Shown here piece by piece: positions 1 to 8,895 of a stretch of DNA of 64,000 nucleotides. The DNA is from Hydrogenophaga sp. (GTDB taxonomy: Bacteria; Pseudomonadota; Gammaproteobacteria; Burkholderiales; Burkholderiaceae_C). Made by a program: the position numbers and the translations under genes. The notes beneath the pieces are model-generated. The model was not told the DNA's origin and ran no database searches. It worked only from the letters and a program-made list of their open reading frames with translations. Positions within the stretch are counted from its first letter, which is position 1, and each line of letters opens with the position of its first letter. The DNA lies in the NCBI RefSeq assembly GCF_019264445.1, contig NZ_JAHVAB010000079.1, forward strand, positions 28,851 to 92,850, read 5' to 3'.

Positions 1-551
1 GCAACCACATCGTCCAGTTCAACGACAAGAACAAGACGCACAAGCCGCTGCCCGCAGATGCGGCCGACAAAACCCTGGCCCGCCTGGCCCGTCTGGACAA
101 CGCCGCCGGTGGCGAATACGCCCAGGACGTGGCCAATGACCTGCGCGCGGCCATGCAGCAACACGCGGGTGTCTTCCGCACCCAGGCCAGCATGGACGAA
201 GGCGTTGCCAAGATCAACGCCATGCGTGCACGCGTCGGCAACATTGCCTTGAAGGACAAGTCCAAGGTCTTCAACACGGCACGCATCGAAGCACTGGAAG
301 TCGAAAACCTGATGGAGTGCGCCCAGGCCACCATGACTTCGGCAGCTGCACGCCACGAATGCCGTGGCGCCCACACGGTCAACGACTACGAGCGCCCTGC
401 GGACGACGCGCAGTTCCCGCTGGGACGCAACGACGCTGAATGGATGAAGCACACGTTGTGGCACAGCGCCGACAACAGCCTGACCTACAAGCCCGTCAAC
501 CTCAAGCCCCTCACCGTGGAGTCGGTGCCGCCGAAGGTTCGCACCTTCTGA
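1..551 (+). CDS. sdhA: Succinate dehydrogenase flavoprotein subunit, C-terminal part
   Basis: Partial gene cut by the window edge; the reading frame enters at base 3 and ends with TGA at 549-551, giving about 182 residues. The residues match the C-terminal helical/capping region of SdhA, including the NDLRAAMQQHAGVFR stretch, the HECRGAHTVNDY segment that follows the catalytic domain, and an end in ESVPPKVRTF. SdhA carries covalent FAD and oxidises succinate to fumarate on the cytoplasmic face of complex II. It lies 40 bp upstream of sdhB in the same direction, so an sdhCDAB operon is inferred, with sdhC and sdhD outside the window. Confidence 0.95.
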   Translation, partial: NHIVQFNDKNKTHKPLPADAADKTLARLARLDNAAGGEYAQDVANDLRAAMQQHAGVFRTQASMDEGVAKINAMRARVGNIALKDKSKVFNTARIEALEVENLMECAQATMTSAAARHECRGAHTVNDYERPADDAQFPLGRNDAEWMKHTLWHSADNSLTYKPVNLKPLTVESVPPKVRTF

Positions 552-591
552 GGCCCCCGCCTTCCGCACCCACGACACACGGAGAAACACC

Positions 592-1296
592 ATGGCCAAA
601 CGCACATTCAAGATCTATCGCTACGACCCGGAAAAGGACGCCAAGCCGTACATGCAGACCATCGAGGTGGAACTCGACGGCCACGAGCGCATGCTGCTGG
701 ACGCATTGATGAAACTCAAGGCGGTCGACCCCTCGATTTCCTTCCGCCGCTCCTGCCGCGAAGGTGTCTGCGGCTCGGACGCCATGAACATCAACGGCAA
801 GAACGGCCTGGCCTGCCTGACCAACATGAACACGCTGCTTGGCGTGATCACGCTCAAGCCCCTGCCCGGCTTGCCCGTCGTGCGCGACCTGATCGTCGAC
901 ATGACGCTGTTCTTCAAGCAATACAACAGCATCAAGCCGTATCTGATAAACGAAACCGTTGCCCCCGAAAAAGAGCGCCTGCAGAGCCCTGAAGAGCGGG
1001 AAGAGCTCAACGGCCTCTACGAGTGCATCCTGTGCGCGAGCTGCTCCACGAGCTGCCCGAGCTTCTGGTGGAACCCCGACAAGTTTGTTGGACCCGCCGG
1101 CTTGCTGCAGGCCTACCGCTTCATTGCCGACAGCCGCGACCAGGCCACCAGCGAACGCCTGGACAACCTCGAAGACCCGTACCGCTTGTTCCGTTGCCAC
1201 ACGATCATGAACTGCGTGGACGTGTGCCCCAAAGGCCTGAACCCCACCAAGGCGATCGGCAAGATCAAGGAAATGATGGTGATGCGCTCGGTTTGA
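592..1296 (+). CDS. sdhB: Succinate dehydrogenase iron-sulfur subunit
   Basis: 234 residues, the normal size for SdhB. Three cluster motifs are visible: the [2Fe-2S] set with Cys55, Cys60, Asp63 and Cys75; the [4Fe-4S] set Cys145, Cys148, Cys151 with Cys212; and the [3Fe-4S] set Cys155, Cys202, Cys208. The Asp at position 63 in place of a fourth Cys is also found in the E. coli protein. The subunit passes electrons from SdhA-bound FAD to the quinone site of the membrane anchors. A GGAGAAA ribosome binding site precedes the ATG. It sits between sdhA and sdhE and is almost certainly cotranscribed with both. Confidence 0.98.
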   Translation: MAKRTFKIYRYDPEKDAKPYMQTIEVELDGHERMLLDALMKLKAVDPSISFRRSCREGVCGSDAMNINGKNGLACLTNMNTLLGVITLKPLPGLPVVRDLIVDMTLFFKQYNSIKPYLINETVAPEKERLQSPEEREELNGLYECILCASCSTSCPSFWWNPDKFVGPAGLLQAYRFIADSRDQATSERLDNLEDPYRLFRCHTIMNCVDVCPKGLNPTKAIGKIKEMMVMRSV

Positions 1297-1300
1297 GCGC

Positions 1301-1627
1301 ATGCCAACGAATGCCATGACCGACACCGACCTGCAGGACGCCTTGCTGGACGAACGCGCGCTGAGCAAGCTGCGCTGGCGGTGTCGTCGTGGTCTGCTCG
1401 AGAACGATCTGTTCATCGAGCGATTTTTCGCCAGGCACGAAACTGGCTTAACGGTGCGCCAGGCAGATGCACTCGGGCTCTTGATGGACTTGTCCGACAA
1501 CGACCTGCTGGATCTGCTGCTTGGCCGAAAGCCACTCCAAGGCGATCTCGAACGCGAGGACGTGACGCAAGTGCTTGCCTTGCTTCGCACCCCGCAACCT
1601 CTCCCATCTTCCGAGGAACCTGCATGA
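1301..1627 (+). CDS. sdhE: FAD assembly factor SdhE (YgfY family)
   Basis: Small protein of up to 108 residues, with an in-frame alternative ATG at 1316 giving 103 residues. It carries the family hallmark RRGLLEND, which corresponds to the RGxxE motif that contacts SdhA during covalent flavinylation. Established role: the soluble chaperone SdhE promotes FAD attachment to SdhA. The context fits exactly: sdhB is 4 bp upstream, and the stop codon overlaps the gltA start in an ATGA. Neither start has a strong ribosome binding site, so translational coupling to sdhB is likely. Confidence 0.93.
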   Translation: MPTNAMTDTDLQDALLDERALSKLRWRCRRGLLENDLFIERFFARHETGLTVRQADALGLLMDLSDNDLLDLLLGRKPLQGDLEREDVTQVLALLRTPQPLPSSEEPA

Positions 1628-2934
1628 AACTCGTAGACAACAAAGCCACCCTGTCGTTCTCCAATGGCAGCCCCAGCGTCGATCTTCCGGTGTATGCCGG
1701 CAGCATCGGTCCGGACGTGATCGACATCCGCAAGCTCTACGCGCAGACGGGCATGTTTACCTACGACCCGGGCTTTCTGTCCACGGCTTCATGTCAGTCA
1801 GCGATCACGTACATCGACGGTGACAAGGGCGAGCTGCTGTACCGCGGCTATCCGATCGAACAGCTCGCGACCCAGTGCGACTACCTGGACACCTGCCACC
1901 TGCTGCTCAACGGCGAACTGCCCAACGAGACGCAACGCGCCGACTTCCACAAGCTCGTGATCAACCACACCATGGTGAACGAGCAGATGCAGTTCTTCCT
2001 TCGTGGCTTTCGCCGCGATGCCCACCCGATGGCCGTGCTGACCGGTCTCGTGGGCGGCCTGTCGGCCTTCTATCACGACAGCACGGACATCAACAATCCG
2101 AAGCACCGTGAAATCGCGGCCATCCGCCTGATCGCCAAAATGCCCACCCTGGTGGCCATGGCCTACAAGTACGGCATCGGCCAGCCGTACATGTACCCGA
2201 AGAACGACCTGAGCTACTCGGGCAACTTCCTGCGCATGATGTTCGGCACGCCGTGCGAAGAGTACGTGGTGAACCCCGTGCTCGAACGCGCCCTGGACCG
2301 CATCTTCATCCTGCACGCGGACCACGAACAGAACGCCTCCACCTCCACGGTGCGCCTGTGCGGCTCTTCGGGCACCAACCCGTTTGCCGCCATTGCCGCT
2401 GGCGTGGCCTGCCTCTGGGGCCCTGCACACGGTGGCGCCAACGAAGCCTGCCTCAACATGCTGGAAGACATCCAGCGCCAGGGTGGTGTTTCCAAGGTCG
2501 GCGAGTTCATGGAGAAGGTCAAGGACAAGAACTCCGGCGTCAAGCTCATGGGCTTCGGCCACCGCGTGTACAAGAACTACGACCCCCGCGCCAAGCTCAT
2601 GCAAGAAACCTGCAACGAAGTGCTGCAGGAGCTCGGCCTGGAAAACGACCCGCTGTTCAAGCTCGCCAAGGAGCTGGAAAAGATCGCGCTGGAAGACGAA
2701 TATTTCGTCTCGCGCAAGCTGTACCCGAACGTGGACTTCTACTCCGGCATCGTGCAACGCGCGATCGGCATCCCGGTCAACCTGTTCACCGGCATCTTCG
2801 CGCTGGCCCGCACGGTGGGCTGGATCGCCCAGCTCAACGAAATGATCAGCGACCCCGAGTACAAGATCGGCCGTCCGCGTCAGCTGTTCACCGGCTCGCC
2901 CCGTCGCGACGTCAAGCCCATCGGCAACCGCTGA
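1624..2934 (+). CDS. gltA: Citrate synthase (type II)
   Basis: 436 residues from the ATG at 1624, which overlaps the sdhE stop codon. It condenses oxaloacetate and acetyl-CoA to citrate. The catalytic and binding residues are readable: His231 in [11 protein letters not shown], His269 in [10 protein letters not shown], His313 in [14 protein letters not shown] and Asp371 in VDFYSGIVQ, equivalent to the E. coli His264/His305/Asp362 triad within and around this set. An open frame extends upstream of 1624, but the [12 protein letters not shown] start matches the family N-terminus. It is followed directly by an intrinsic terminator, so it is the last gene of the sdh operon. Confidence 0.98.
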   Translation: MKLVDNKATLSFSNGSPSVDLPVYAGSIGPDVIDIRKLYAQTGMFTYDPGFLSTASCQSAITYIDGDKGELLYRGYPIEQLATQCDYLDTCHLLLNGELPNETQRADFHKLVINHTMVNEQMQFFLRGFRRDAHPMAVLTGLVGGLSAFYHDSTDINNPKHREIAAIRLIAKMPTLVAMAYKYGIGQPYMYPKNDLSYSGNFLRMMFGTPCEEYVVNPVLERALDRIFILHADHEQNASTSTVRLCGSSGTNPFAAIAAGVACLWGPAHGGANEACLNMLEDIQRQGGVSKVGEFMEKVKDKNSGVKLMGFGHRVYKNYDPRAKLMQETCNEVLQELGLENDPLFKLAKELEKIALEDEYFVSRKLYPNVDFYSGIVQRAIGIPVNLFTGIFALARTVGWIAQLNEMISDPEYKIGRPRQLFTGSPRRDVKPIGNR

Positions 2935-2952
2935 TTCGAGGTTCCTCAAGCA

Positions 2953-2980
2953 AAAGCCCGCCTTGTGCGGGCTTTTTTTT
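2953..2980 (+). terminator. Intrinsic terminator after gltA
   Basis: A 9-bp perfect stem (AAAGCCCGC / GCGGGCTTT) with a 5-nt loop is followed by an unbroken run of T residues. It lies 18 bp after the gltA stop and closes the sdh-gltA transcription unit. Confidence 0.9.
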
Positions 2981-3089
2981 CGTTTGAGGCTTCGTGCTCC
3001 AGCATCTTGGCCATCGCGTTTGGAGATGCCAAAGGGCAAGATACTGAAGGAAAATCGTCAAAGCATCTCAGAACGAGACGCCCCATCTC

Positions 3090-4016
3090 ATGCTCTCCGA
3101 ACGCAACTTCGCCCGCCAGATCGATCTCACCTCACTGCAGCTGTTCGTGGCTGTGTGCGAGTTGGGCAGCATCGGGCGTGCGGCCGAGCGGGAATTCATC
3201 GCCGCGTCTGCCATCAGCAAACGCCTGTCTGATCTGGAGGGTGCGCTGGGCACTACGCTGCTTCACCGGCACACGCGCGGCGTGCGACTCACGCCTGCAG
3301 GGGAAGGACTCCTGCACCACGCCCGGGCCGTGCTCTTCGGTCTCGAAAAGATGCAGATGGAATTGGCCGAATACGCCGATGGCGTTCGCGGCCATGTGCG
3401 TGTGCACGCCAGCATCTCGGCCATCGTGCAGTTCCTGCCGGAAGATCTGGGCGCATTCGCCCGCCTGCACCCCCAGGTCAAGATCGACCTGGAGGAGCAC
3501 CTCAGTCCGGAAGTGCTCCGCGCGGTGCAGGAAGGGGCAGCCGATCTCGGCCTGTGCAATGGCGCCATGGGCACGCATCAGTTGCAAAGCCTGCCGTATC
3601 GGAAAGACCGGCTTGTGCTCGTGGTGCCGCATGGGCATGCGCTGGATCAGGCGCAACCTGTGTCATTCGCAGACACCTTGCCGTTTGACCACGTCGGACT
3701 TCACGCCAACAGCTCCATTCACCTCGCCACACACCAGGCAGCCACGCTGGCAGGCACCACGGTGCGCGTGCGCATTCGAGTCACCGGGCTGGACGCCATG
3801 TGCCGCATGATCGCCAACGGCCTGGGCGTGGGCGTGATGCCCGAACGCGCGTTCGACCTGTTGCACACAGGCGCTGCACTGCGATCGGTACCACTCTCCG
3901 ATGCCTGGGCGCGGCGGCAGCTTGTGCTCGTGGCCCGGGACTTCTCCAGCCTGCCGGCCACCGCACGCCTGTTGGTCGATCACCTGACCGCCGACACGGC
4001 CATGCTGGCCGCATAA
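3090..4016 (+). CDS. LysR-family transcriptional regulator
   Basis: 308 residues. The N-terminal winged helix-turn-helix (about residues 8-68) contains the LysR-typical pattern [18 protein letters not shown], then [14 protein letters not shown] and [15 protein letters not shown]. The rest is a LysR substrate-binding domain. It lies 29 bp upstream of leuC on the same strand, with no terminator between, so it may be cotranscribed with the leu genes or a leu promoter may lie inside it. In other proteobacteria LysR proteins such as LeuO or IlvY regulate branched-chain pathways, but I cannot assign this one to such a subgroup. The ligand is unknown. Confidence 0.9.
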   Translation: MLSERNFARQIDLTSLQLFVAVCELGSIGRAAEREFIAASAISKRLSDLEGALGTTLLHRHTRGVRLTPAGEGLLHHARAVLFGLEKMQMELAEYADGVRGHVRVHASISAIVQFLPEDLGAFARLHPQVKIDLEEHLSPEVLRAVQEGAADLGLCNGAMGTHQLQSLPYRKDRLVLVVPHGHALDQAQPVSFADTLPFDHVGLHANSSIHLATHQAATLAGTTVRVRIRVTGLDAMCRMIANGLGVGVMPERAFDLLHTGAALRSVPLSDAWARRQLVLVARDFSSLPATARLLVDHLTADTAMLAA

Positions 4017-4045
4017 AATTCAATCCAACTTCAAAGCCCCACGCC

Positions 4046-5467
4046 ATGCCACGCACGCTCTACGACAAGATCTGGGACGAACATGTCGTCCACACCGAAG
4101 AGGACGGCACATCCGTGCTCTACATCGACCGCCACCTTGTGCACGAGGTCACCAGCCCGCAAGCCTTTGAAGGCTTGCGCCAGGCGGGCCGGAAGGTGTG
4201 GCGGGTGAGCTCGGTGGTGGCCACGGCCGACCACAACACGCCCACCAACGGCTGGGAACTCGGGTACGACGGCATCACCGATCCGATCAGCAAGGAACAG
4301 ATCACCACGCTGGACAGCAACATTGCCGAGTTCGGTGCGGCCGCGTTCTTTCCCTTCATGTCCCAGCGCCAGGGCATCGTGCACGTCATCGGCCCTGAAA
4401 ACGGTGCCACGCTGCCGGGCATGACCGTCGTCTGTGGCGACAGCCACACCTCCACCCACGGCGCGTTTGGTGCCCTGGCCCATGGCATTGGCACCAGCGA
4501 AGTCGAGCACGTGCTGGCCACGCAAACCCTGCTGGCCAAGAAGGCCAAGAACATGCTGGTGCGCGTGGACGGCCAGCTGGCCAAAGGCTGCACCGCCAAG
4601 GACATCGTGCTGGCCATCATCGGCAAGATCGGCACCGCCGGCGGCACCGGCTACACCATCGAATTCGGCGGCGCCGCCATCCGGGCACTGAGCATGGAAG
4701 GGCGAATGACGGTGTGCAACATGGCCATCGAAGCCGGCGCTCGCGCCGGTCTGGTGGCTGTCGACGAAAAAACCATCGAGTACGTCAAAGGCCGCCCACT
4801 CTCCCCCACCGGCGTCGAGTGGGACCAGGCGGTTGCTTACTGGAAGACCCTGCACTCCGACACCGATGCGAAGTTTGATGCGGTGGTGGAGCTTGATGCC
4901 TCGCGCATCGTGCCGCAAGTGACCTGGGGCACGTCGCCCGAAATGGTGCTCGGTATTGACGGCACCGTGCCCGACCCCGACCGCGAAAAGGACGCCAACA
5001 AGCGGGGCGCCATCGAACGTGCCCTGACCTACATGGACCTCGCGCCTGGCAAGCCGCTCAACGACATCTTTGTCGACAAGGTGTTCATCGGCTCGTGCAC
5101 CAACAGCCGCATTGAAGACATGCGCGAAGCGGCTGCCGTGGTCAAGAAAATCGGTCAAAAGGTGGCCAGGAATGTGAAGCTCGCCCTGGTGGTACCGGGC
5201 TCCGGCCTGGTGAAGGCACAGGCCGAGCGTGAGGGTCTGCACGAGATATTCAAAGCGGCCGGATTCGAGTGGCGTGAACCGGGCTGCTCGATGTGCCTGG
5301 CCATGAATGCCGACCGCCTTGAACCCGGCGAGCGCTGCGCGTCCACCAGCAACCGCAACTTTGAAGGCCGCCAGGGTGCTGGAGGCCGTACCCACCTGGT
5401 TTCCCCCGCGATGGCAGCCGCCGCTGCAGTGCACGGCCACTTTGTGGATGTGCGCACCATCGCATGA
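4046..5467 (+). CDS. leuC: 3-isopropylmalate dehydratase large subunit
   Basis: 473 residues from the ATG at 4046 ([15 protein letters not shown]), the canonical LeuC N-terminus; upstream in-frame sequence belongs to the end of the LysR gene in another frame. The [4Fe-4S] ligands are Cys351 in GSCTNSR and Cys414/Cys417 in CSMC. It acts with LeuD to isomerise 2-isopropylmalate to 3-isopropylmalate in leucine synthesis. The stop at 5465-5467 is followed closely by a small lipoprotein gene and then leuD. Confidence 0.97.
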   Translation: MPRTLYDKIWDEHVVHTEEDGTSVLYIDRHLVHEVTSPQAFEGLRQAGRKVWRVSSVVATADHNTPTNGWELGYDGITDPISKEQITTLDSNIAEFGAAAFFPFMSQRQGIVHVIGPENGATLPGMTVVCGDSHTSTHGAFGALAHGIGTSEVEHVLATQTLLAKKAKNMLVRVDGQLAKGCTAKDIVLAIIGKIGTAGGTGYTIEFGGAAIRALSMEGRMTVCNMAIEAGARAGLVAVDEKTIEYVKGRPLSPTGVEWDQAVAYWKTLHSDTDAKFDAVVELDASRIVPQVTWGTSPEMVLGIDGTVPDPDREKDANKRGAIERALTYMDLAPGKPLNDIFVDKVFIGSCTNSRIEDMREAAAVVKKIGQKVARNVKLALVVPGSGLVKAQAEREGLHEIFKAAGFEWREPGCSMCLAMNADRLEPGERCASTSNRNFEGRQGAGGRTHLVSPAMAAAAAVHGHFVDVRTIA

Positions 5468-5502
5468 CTGTTCCATTCCGCAACCCACCTCAGGAGACCC
5501 AC

Positions 5503-5664
5503 ATGAAACGCTTTGCAATCATCGCAGCCGCATTCGCTCTCTCTCTGACCCTGGCCGCGTGCAACACCTGGAGCGGTGTCAAGCAGGACGCCAAGGAAGT
5601 TGGCCAAGCCGCGGGTAAAGGCATCGAAAAAGCCGGCGAAAAAGTCCAGGACATCGCCAAATAA
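5503..5664 (+). CDS. Entericidin-like small lipoprotein
   Basis: 53 residues from the ATG at 5503, chosen over an in-frame ATG at 5464 because CAGGAGA lies just upstream and the protein then begins MKRFAIIAAAFALSLTLAAC. That is a short basic region, a hydrophobic core and a lipobox (LAAC) with the lipidated Cys at residue 20. The mature part, rich in Lys, Glu and Gly (KEVGQAAGKGIEKAGEKVQD), matches the entericidin EcnA/EcnB family. In E. coli these are antidote/toxin lipoproteins; the function here is unknown. It sits inside the leu operon between leuC and leuD. Confidence 0.85.
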   Translation: MKRFAIIAAAFALSLTLAACNTWSGVKQDAKEVGQAAGKGIEKAGEKVQDIAK

Positions 5665-5679
5665 CCGGTCGAAATACGC

Positions 5680-6330
5680 ATGCAGAAATTCACCCGCCAC
5701 AAGGGCCTCGTGGCCCCGATGGACCGCGAGAACGTCGACACCGACGCCATCATCCCCAAGCAGTTCCTGAAGTCGATCCGCAAGACGGGCTTTGGTCCCA
5801 ACCTGTTCGATGAGTGGCGCTATCTCGACAAGGGCGAACCAGGGCAAGACCCGGCGAGTCGCAAACCCAATCCCGACTTCGTGCTCAACCAGCCCCGTTA
5901 TGCGGATGCATCCGTGTTGCTGGCCCGCAAGAATTTTGGCTGTGGGTCGAGCCGCGAACACGCGCCTTGGGCCATTGACCAATATGGCTTTCGAGCCATC
6001 ATCGCGCCCAGTTATGCCGACATCTTCTTCAACAACTGTTTCAAGAACGGCCTGCTGCCGATCCAGTTGCCAGATGCACAAGTGGCGCAACTGTTCGATG
6101 AAGTCGCGGCCTTCCCGGGCTATGAACTCACGGTCGATCTTGAGCGTCAGGTCGTCGTCAAGCCGCAAGGCGAGGAGCTGCCCTTTGAAGTGCAGGCGTT
6201 TCGCAAGTTCTGCCTGATCAATGGCCTCGACGACATCGGACTGACCCTGCGCTACAAGGACAAGATCTCCGCCTTCGAGGCCGAGCGCCTGGCCACCAAA
6301 CCCTGGCTCGCACACACCATGCCGGTCTGA
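5680..6330 (+). CDS. leuD: 3-isopropylmalate dehydratase small subunit
   Basis: 216 residues, the usual size for LeuD. It has the swivel-domain features: the [14 protein letters not shown] motif near residue 25 and the [14 protein letters not shown] motif near residue 87, followed by [12 protein letters not shown]. It completes the LeuCD aconitase-like heterodimer. It starts 15 bp after the entericidin gene and is separated from leuB by 62 bp with no terminator. Confidence 0.97.
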   Translation: MQKFTRHKGLVAPMDRENVDTDAIIPKQFLKSIRKTGFGPNLFDEWRYLDKGEPGQDPASRKPNPDFVLNQPRYADASVLLARKNFGCGSSREHAPWAIDQYGFRAIIAPSYADIFFNNCFKNGLLPIQLPDAQVAQLFDEVAAFPGYELTVDLERQVVVKPQGEELPFEVQAFRKFCLINGLDDIGLTLRYKDKISAFEAERLATKPWLAHTMPV

Positions 6331-6392
6331 GAGACCGTTCGCCCTTTTCGAGACCTGCCCTGGCATGAAGCCAGGCATCACATTGGCATCAC

Positions 6393-7481
6393 ATGAAAAT
6401 CGCAGTTCTTCCCGGCGACGGCATTGGCACAGAAATCGTCGCTGAGGCGGTCAGAGTCCTGCAGGCGCTCGAGCTACCGGTCGAGATGGAGTCGGCCCTG
6501 GTGGGCGGCGCTGCCTACGAGGCCCACGGCCATCCACTCCCCGAATCGACGCTGAAACTGGCCATGGACGCCGATGCGGTGCTGTTCGGTGCCGTCGGCG
6601 ACTGGAAGTACGACAAGCTGGACCGTCCGCTGCGCCCCGAACAAGCGATCCTCGGGCTGCGCAAGCATCTCGGCCTGTTTGCCAACTTCCGCCCAGCCAT
6701 TTGTTATCCCGAGCTGGTCGGCGCATCCAGCCTCAAGCCGGAGCTCATTGCGGGCCTGGACATCCTCATCATCCGTGAACTGACCGGTGACATTTATTTT
6801 GGGCAGCCGCGCGGCAGACGCGTCGCCACCGACGGCCACTTCCCTGGCGCGGAAGAAGCCTTCGACACGATGCGCTACAGCAAGCCCGAGATCGAACGGA
6901 TTGCGCACGTGGCTTTTCAGGCCGCCCGCAAGCGAAACAAGAAAGTCACCAGCGTCGACAAAGCCAACGTGCTGGAGACCTTCCAGTTCTGGAAAGATGT
7001 GGTGACCGAGGTGCATGCCCAGTACCCTGACGTCGAGCTCGAGCACATGTACGTGGACAACGCGGCCATGCAACTGGTCAAGGCACCCAAGAAGTTCGAC
7101 GTGGTGGTCACTGGCAACATGTTTGGCGACATCCTCTCGGACGAAGCCTCCATGCTCACGGGGTCGATCGGCATGCTCCCCTCGGCTTCGCTGAACACGA
7201 AGAACCAGGGTCTGTACGAGCCCAGTCACGGCAGCGCACCTGACATCGCTGGCAAGAACCTGGCCAATCCTCTGGCTACAATACTGTCCGCTGCCATGAT
7301 GCTCAAATTCACCTTCAACCAGACCGAAGCCGCCGACCGCATTGAACGTGCGGTCAGCGACGTGCTTGCGTCCGGGCTTCGCACCACCGACATCTGGTCG
7401 GAAGGTACGACCAAGGTGAGCACCCGCGGCATGGGCGATGCCGTTGTGGCCGCCATCACCAAAACCATTACCAAGGGCTGA
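6393..7481 (+). CDS. leuB: 3-isopropylmalate dehydrogenase
   Basis: 362 residues. It oxidatively decarboxylates 3-isopropylmalate to 2-ketoisocaproate with NAD. Visible signatures are [16 protein letters not shown] at the N-terminus, the [14 protein letters not shown] loop, VDKANVLE, and the nucleotide-binding end motif [21 protein letters not shown]. It follows leuD in the same operon and precedes asd. Confidence 0.97.
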   Translation: MKIAVLPGDGIGTEIVAEAVRVLQALELPVEMESALVGGAAYEAHGHPLPESTLKLAMDADAVLFGAVGDWKYDKLDRPLRPEQAILGLRKHLGLFANFRPAICYPELVGASSLKPELIAGLDILIIRELTGDIYFGQPRGRRVATDGHFPGAEEAFDTMRYSKPEIERIAHVAFQAARKRNKKVTSVDKANVLETFQFWKDVVTEVHAQYPDVELEHMYVDNAAMQLVKAPKKFDVVVTGNMFGDILSDEASMLTGSIGMLPSASLNTKNQGLYEPSHGSAPDIAGKNLANPLATILSAAMMLKFTFNQTEAADRIERAVSDVLASGLRTTDIWSEGTTKVSTRGMGDAVVAAITKTITKG

Positions 7482-7506
7482 TCCAGCTCCGGTTCGTCAC
7501 GCCCCT

Positions 7507-7541
7507 CCCCGGCCAGACGAGCCGGGGCAAACCGGTTTTTT
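7507..7541 (+). terminator. Weak terminator-like hairpin between leuB and asd
   Basis: A 7-bp stem CCCCGGC / GCCGGGG (7507-7513 with 7521-7527) lies 25 bp after the leuB stop. The T run (7536-7541) is separated from the stem by eight bases, so this is at best a weak or partial terminator. It could separate leu from asd expression. Confidence 0.35.
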
Positions 7542-7558
7542 AACCAAAAGGCGTTGAC

Positions 7559-8713
7559 ATGACGAAACAAGTATCGGGAATGAAGCAGCCTCTCGTCGGG
7601 CTGGTAGGCTGGCGCGGCATGGTGGGCTCCGTGCTCATGGACCGGATGGTGGCAGAGAGCGACTTCGATCTGATCGAACCGCTGTTCTTCTCCACATCCA
7701 ACGCGGGTGGCAAGGCACCAGCGATGGCCAAGAACGAGACGCAGCTGCAGGACGCACACGACATCAATGCGCTGAAGCGATGCGAGGTGATCATCACCGC
7801 GCAAGGCGGCGACTACACCAGTGAGGTCTATCCCAAGCTGCGCGCGGCCGGCTGGAATGGTCACTGGATCGACGCGGCATCCACGCTGCGCATGGACAAA
7901 AACGCCGTCATCGTCCTGGATTCGGTCAACCTGCCCGTGATCGAGAACGCATTGGCCCAAGGAGGCAAAGACTGGATCGGAGGCAACTGCACCGTGAGCT
8001 GCATGCTCATGGGCGTGGGCGCTCTCTACAAGGCTGGCCTGGTCGAGTGGATGAGCACGCAGACCTATCAAGCGGCATCAGGCGGCGGAGCCCAGCACAT
8101 GCGCGAGCTGCTCACGCAATACGGCACGCTCAATGCTGAGGTCAAGGCGCTGCTCGACGATCCCAAAAGCGCCATTCTGGAAATCGATCGCAAAGTCATT
8201 TCCAAGCAGCGTTCGCTGTCGGGCGCTGAAACCGCCAACTTCGGTGTCCCACTGGGTGGCTCCTTGATCCCCTGGATCGACAAGGATCTGGGCAACGGCA
8301 TGTCCAAGGAAGAGTGGAAGGGCATGGCTGAGACCAACAAGATCCTGGGCATGGGCGAAGGGTTCAGTGCGCCCGCCATCCCGGTTGATGGCTTTTGCGT
8401 TCGTGTGGGCGCCATGCGTTGCCACAGCCAAGCCCTCACCTTCAAACTCAAGAAGGACGTGCCTTTGGCCGACATCGAAGCCATGATTGCGGCCGACAAC
8501 GCGTGGGTCAAGGTGGTACCGAACACCCGCGAGGCGACCATCAAAGACCTGACGCCTGTGGCGGTCACCGGAACCATGACGATTCCCGTGGGCCGTCTCC
8601 GCAAACTGGCGATGGGGCCTGAATACCTCGGCGCATTCACCATCGGAGACCAGCTGCTCTGGGGTGCCGCTGAGCCGCTGCGGCGCATGCTGCGCATCCT
8701 GCTGAACCGCTGA
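7559..8713 (+). CDS. asd: Aspartate-semialdehyde dehydrogenase
   Basis: 384 residues from the ATG at 7559; an in-frame ATG at 7580 is possible. It reduces aspartyl phosphate to aspartate semialdehyde for lysine/diaminopimelate, threonine and methionine synthesis. The N-terminus shows the NADP-binding [13 protein letters not shown], and the active-site Cys lies in [12 protein letters not shown]. The end of the protein, [21 protein letters not shown], is typical of the proteobacterial enzyme. It lies between leuB and fimV, as in many betaproteobacteria. Confidence 0.96.
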   Translation: MTKQVSGMKQPLVGLVGWRGMVGSVLMDRMVAESDFDLIEPLFFSTSNAGGKAPAMAKNETQLQDAHDINALKRCEVIITAQGGDYTSEVYPKLRAAGWNGHWIDAASTLRMDKNAVIVLDSVNLPVIENALAQGGKDWIGGNCTVSCMLMGVGALYKAGLVEWMSTQTYQAASGGGAQHMRELLTQYGTLNAEVKALLDDPKSAILEIDRKVISKQRSLSGAETANFGVPLGGSLIPWIDKDLGNGMSKEEWKGMAETNKILGMGEGFSAPAIPVDGFCVRVGAMRCHSQALTFKLKKDVPLADIEAMIAADNAWVKVVPNTREATIKDLTPVAVTGTMTIPVGRLRKLAMGPEYLGAFTIGDQLLWGAAEPLRRMLRILLNR

Positions 8714-8749
8714 GTGGACTGGCGGCGCTTGTAACGGCGACAGGAAGCG

Positions 8750-8770
8750 GGGGCGCTCTCGTTGCGCCCC
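8750..8770 (+). other. Hairpin without T run between asd and fimV
   Basis: Inverted repeat GGGGCGC / GCGCCCC with a 7-nt loop, 36 bp after the asd stop. No T run follows, so it is not a standard intrinsic terminator; it may act as an RNA stability element. The remaining intergenic bases (8771-8895) are AT-richer than the flanks and probably hold a fimV promoter. Confidence 0.35.
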
Positions 8771-8836
8771 TGCAACGTAAACAACCCGACCTAAGACGAC
8801 AGAGGGTCGACTGAGAAACTCAAGCGGATTCTCAGC

Positions 8837-8865
8837 TTGTCACTGTAATGCGTTGATGTTAAGGT
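8837..8865 (+). promoter_or_regulatory. Possible sigma-70 promoter for fimV
   Basis: TTGTCA at 8837-8842 (5 of 6 bases match the -35 consensus) is followed after 17 bp by TAAGGT at 8860-8865 (3 of 6). It lies in the AT-richer gap about 30 bp before the fimV GTG. The weak -10 makes this tentative. Confidence 0.25.
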
Positions 8866-8895
8866 CAATTCTCGGTTTTTTACGTCGAGGTCAAA

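Noticed and set aside
1798..3039. Long open frames antisense to gltA and to many other genes (for example opposite 4031-5518, 9319-11685, 57166-59481)
   Set aside because: High third-position GC in the real genes removes stop codons on the other strand. The opposite-strand products are low-complexity, rich in His, Arg, Gly and Val, and lack conserved motifs, while the sense proteins are unmistakable.
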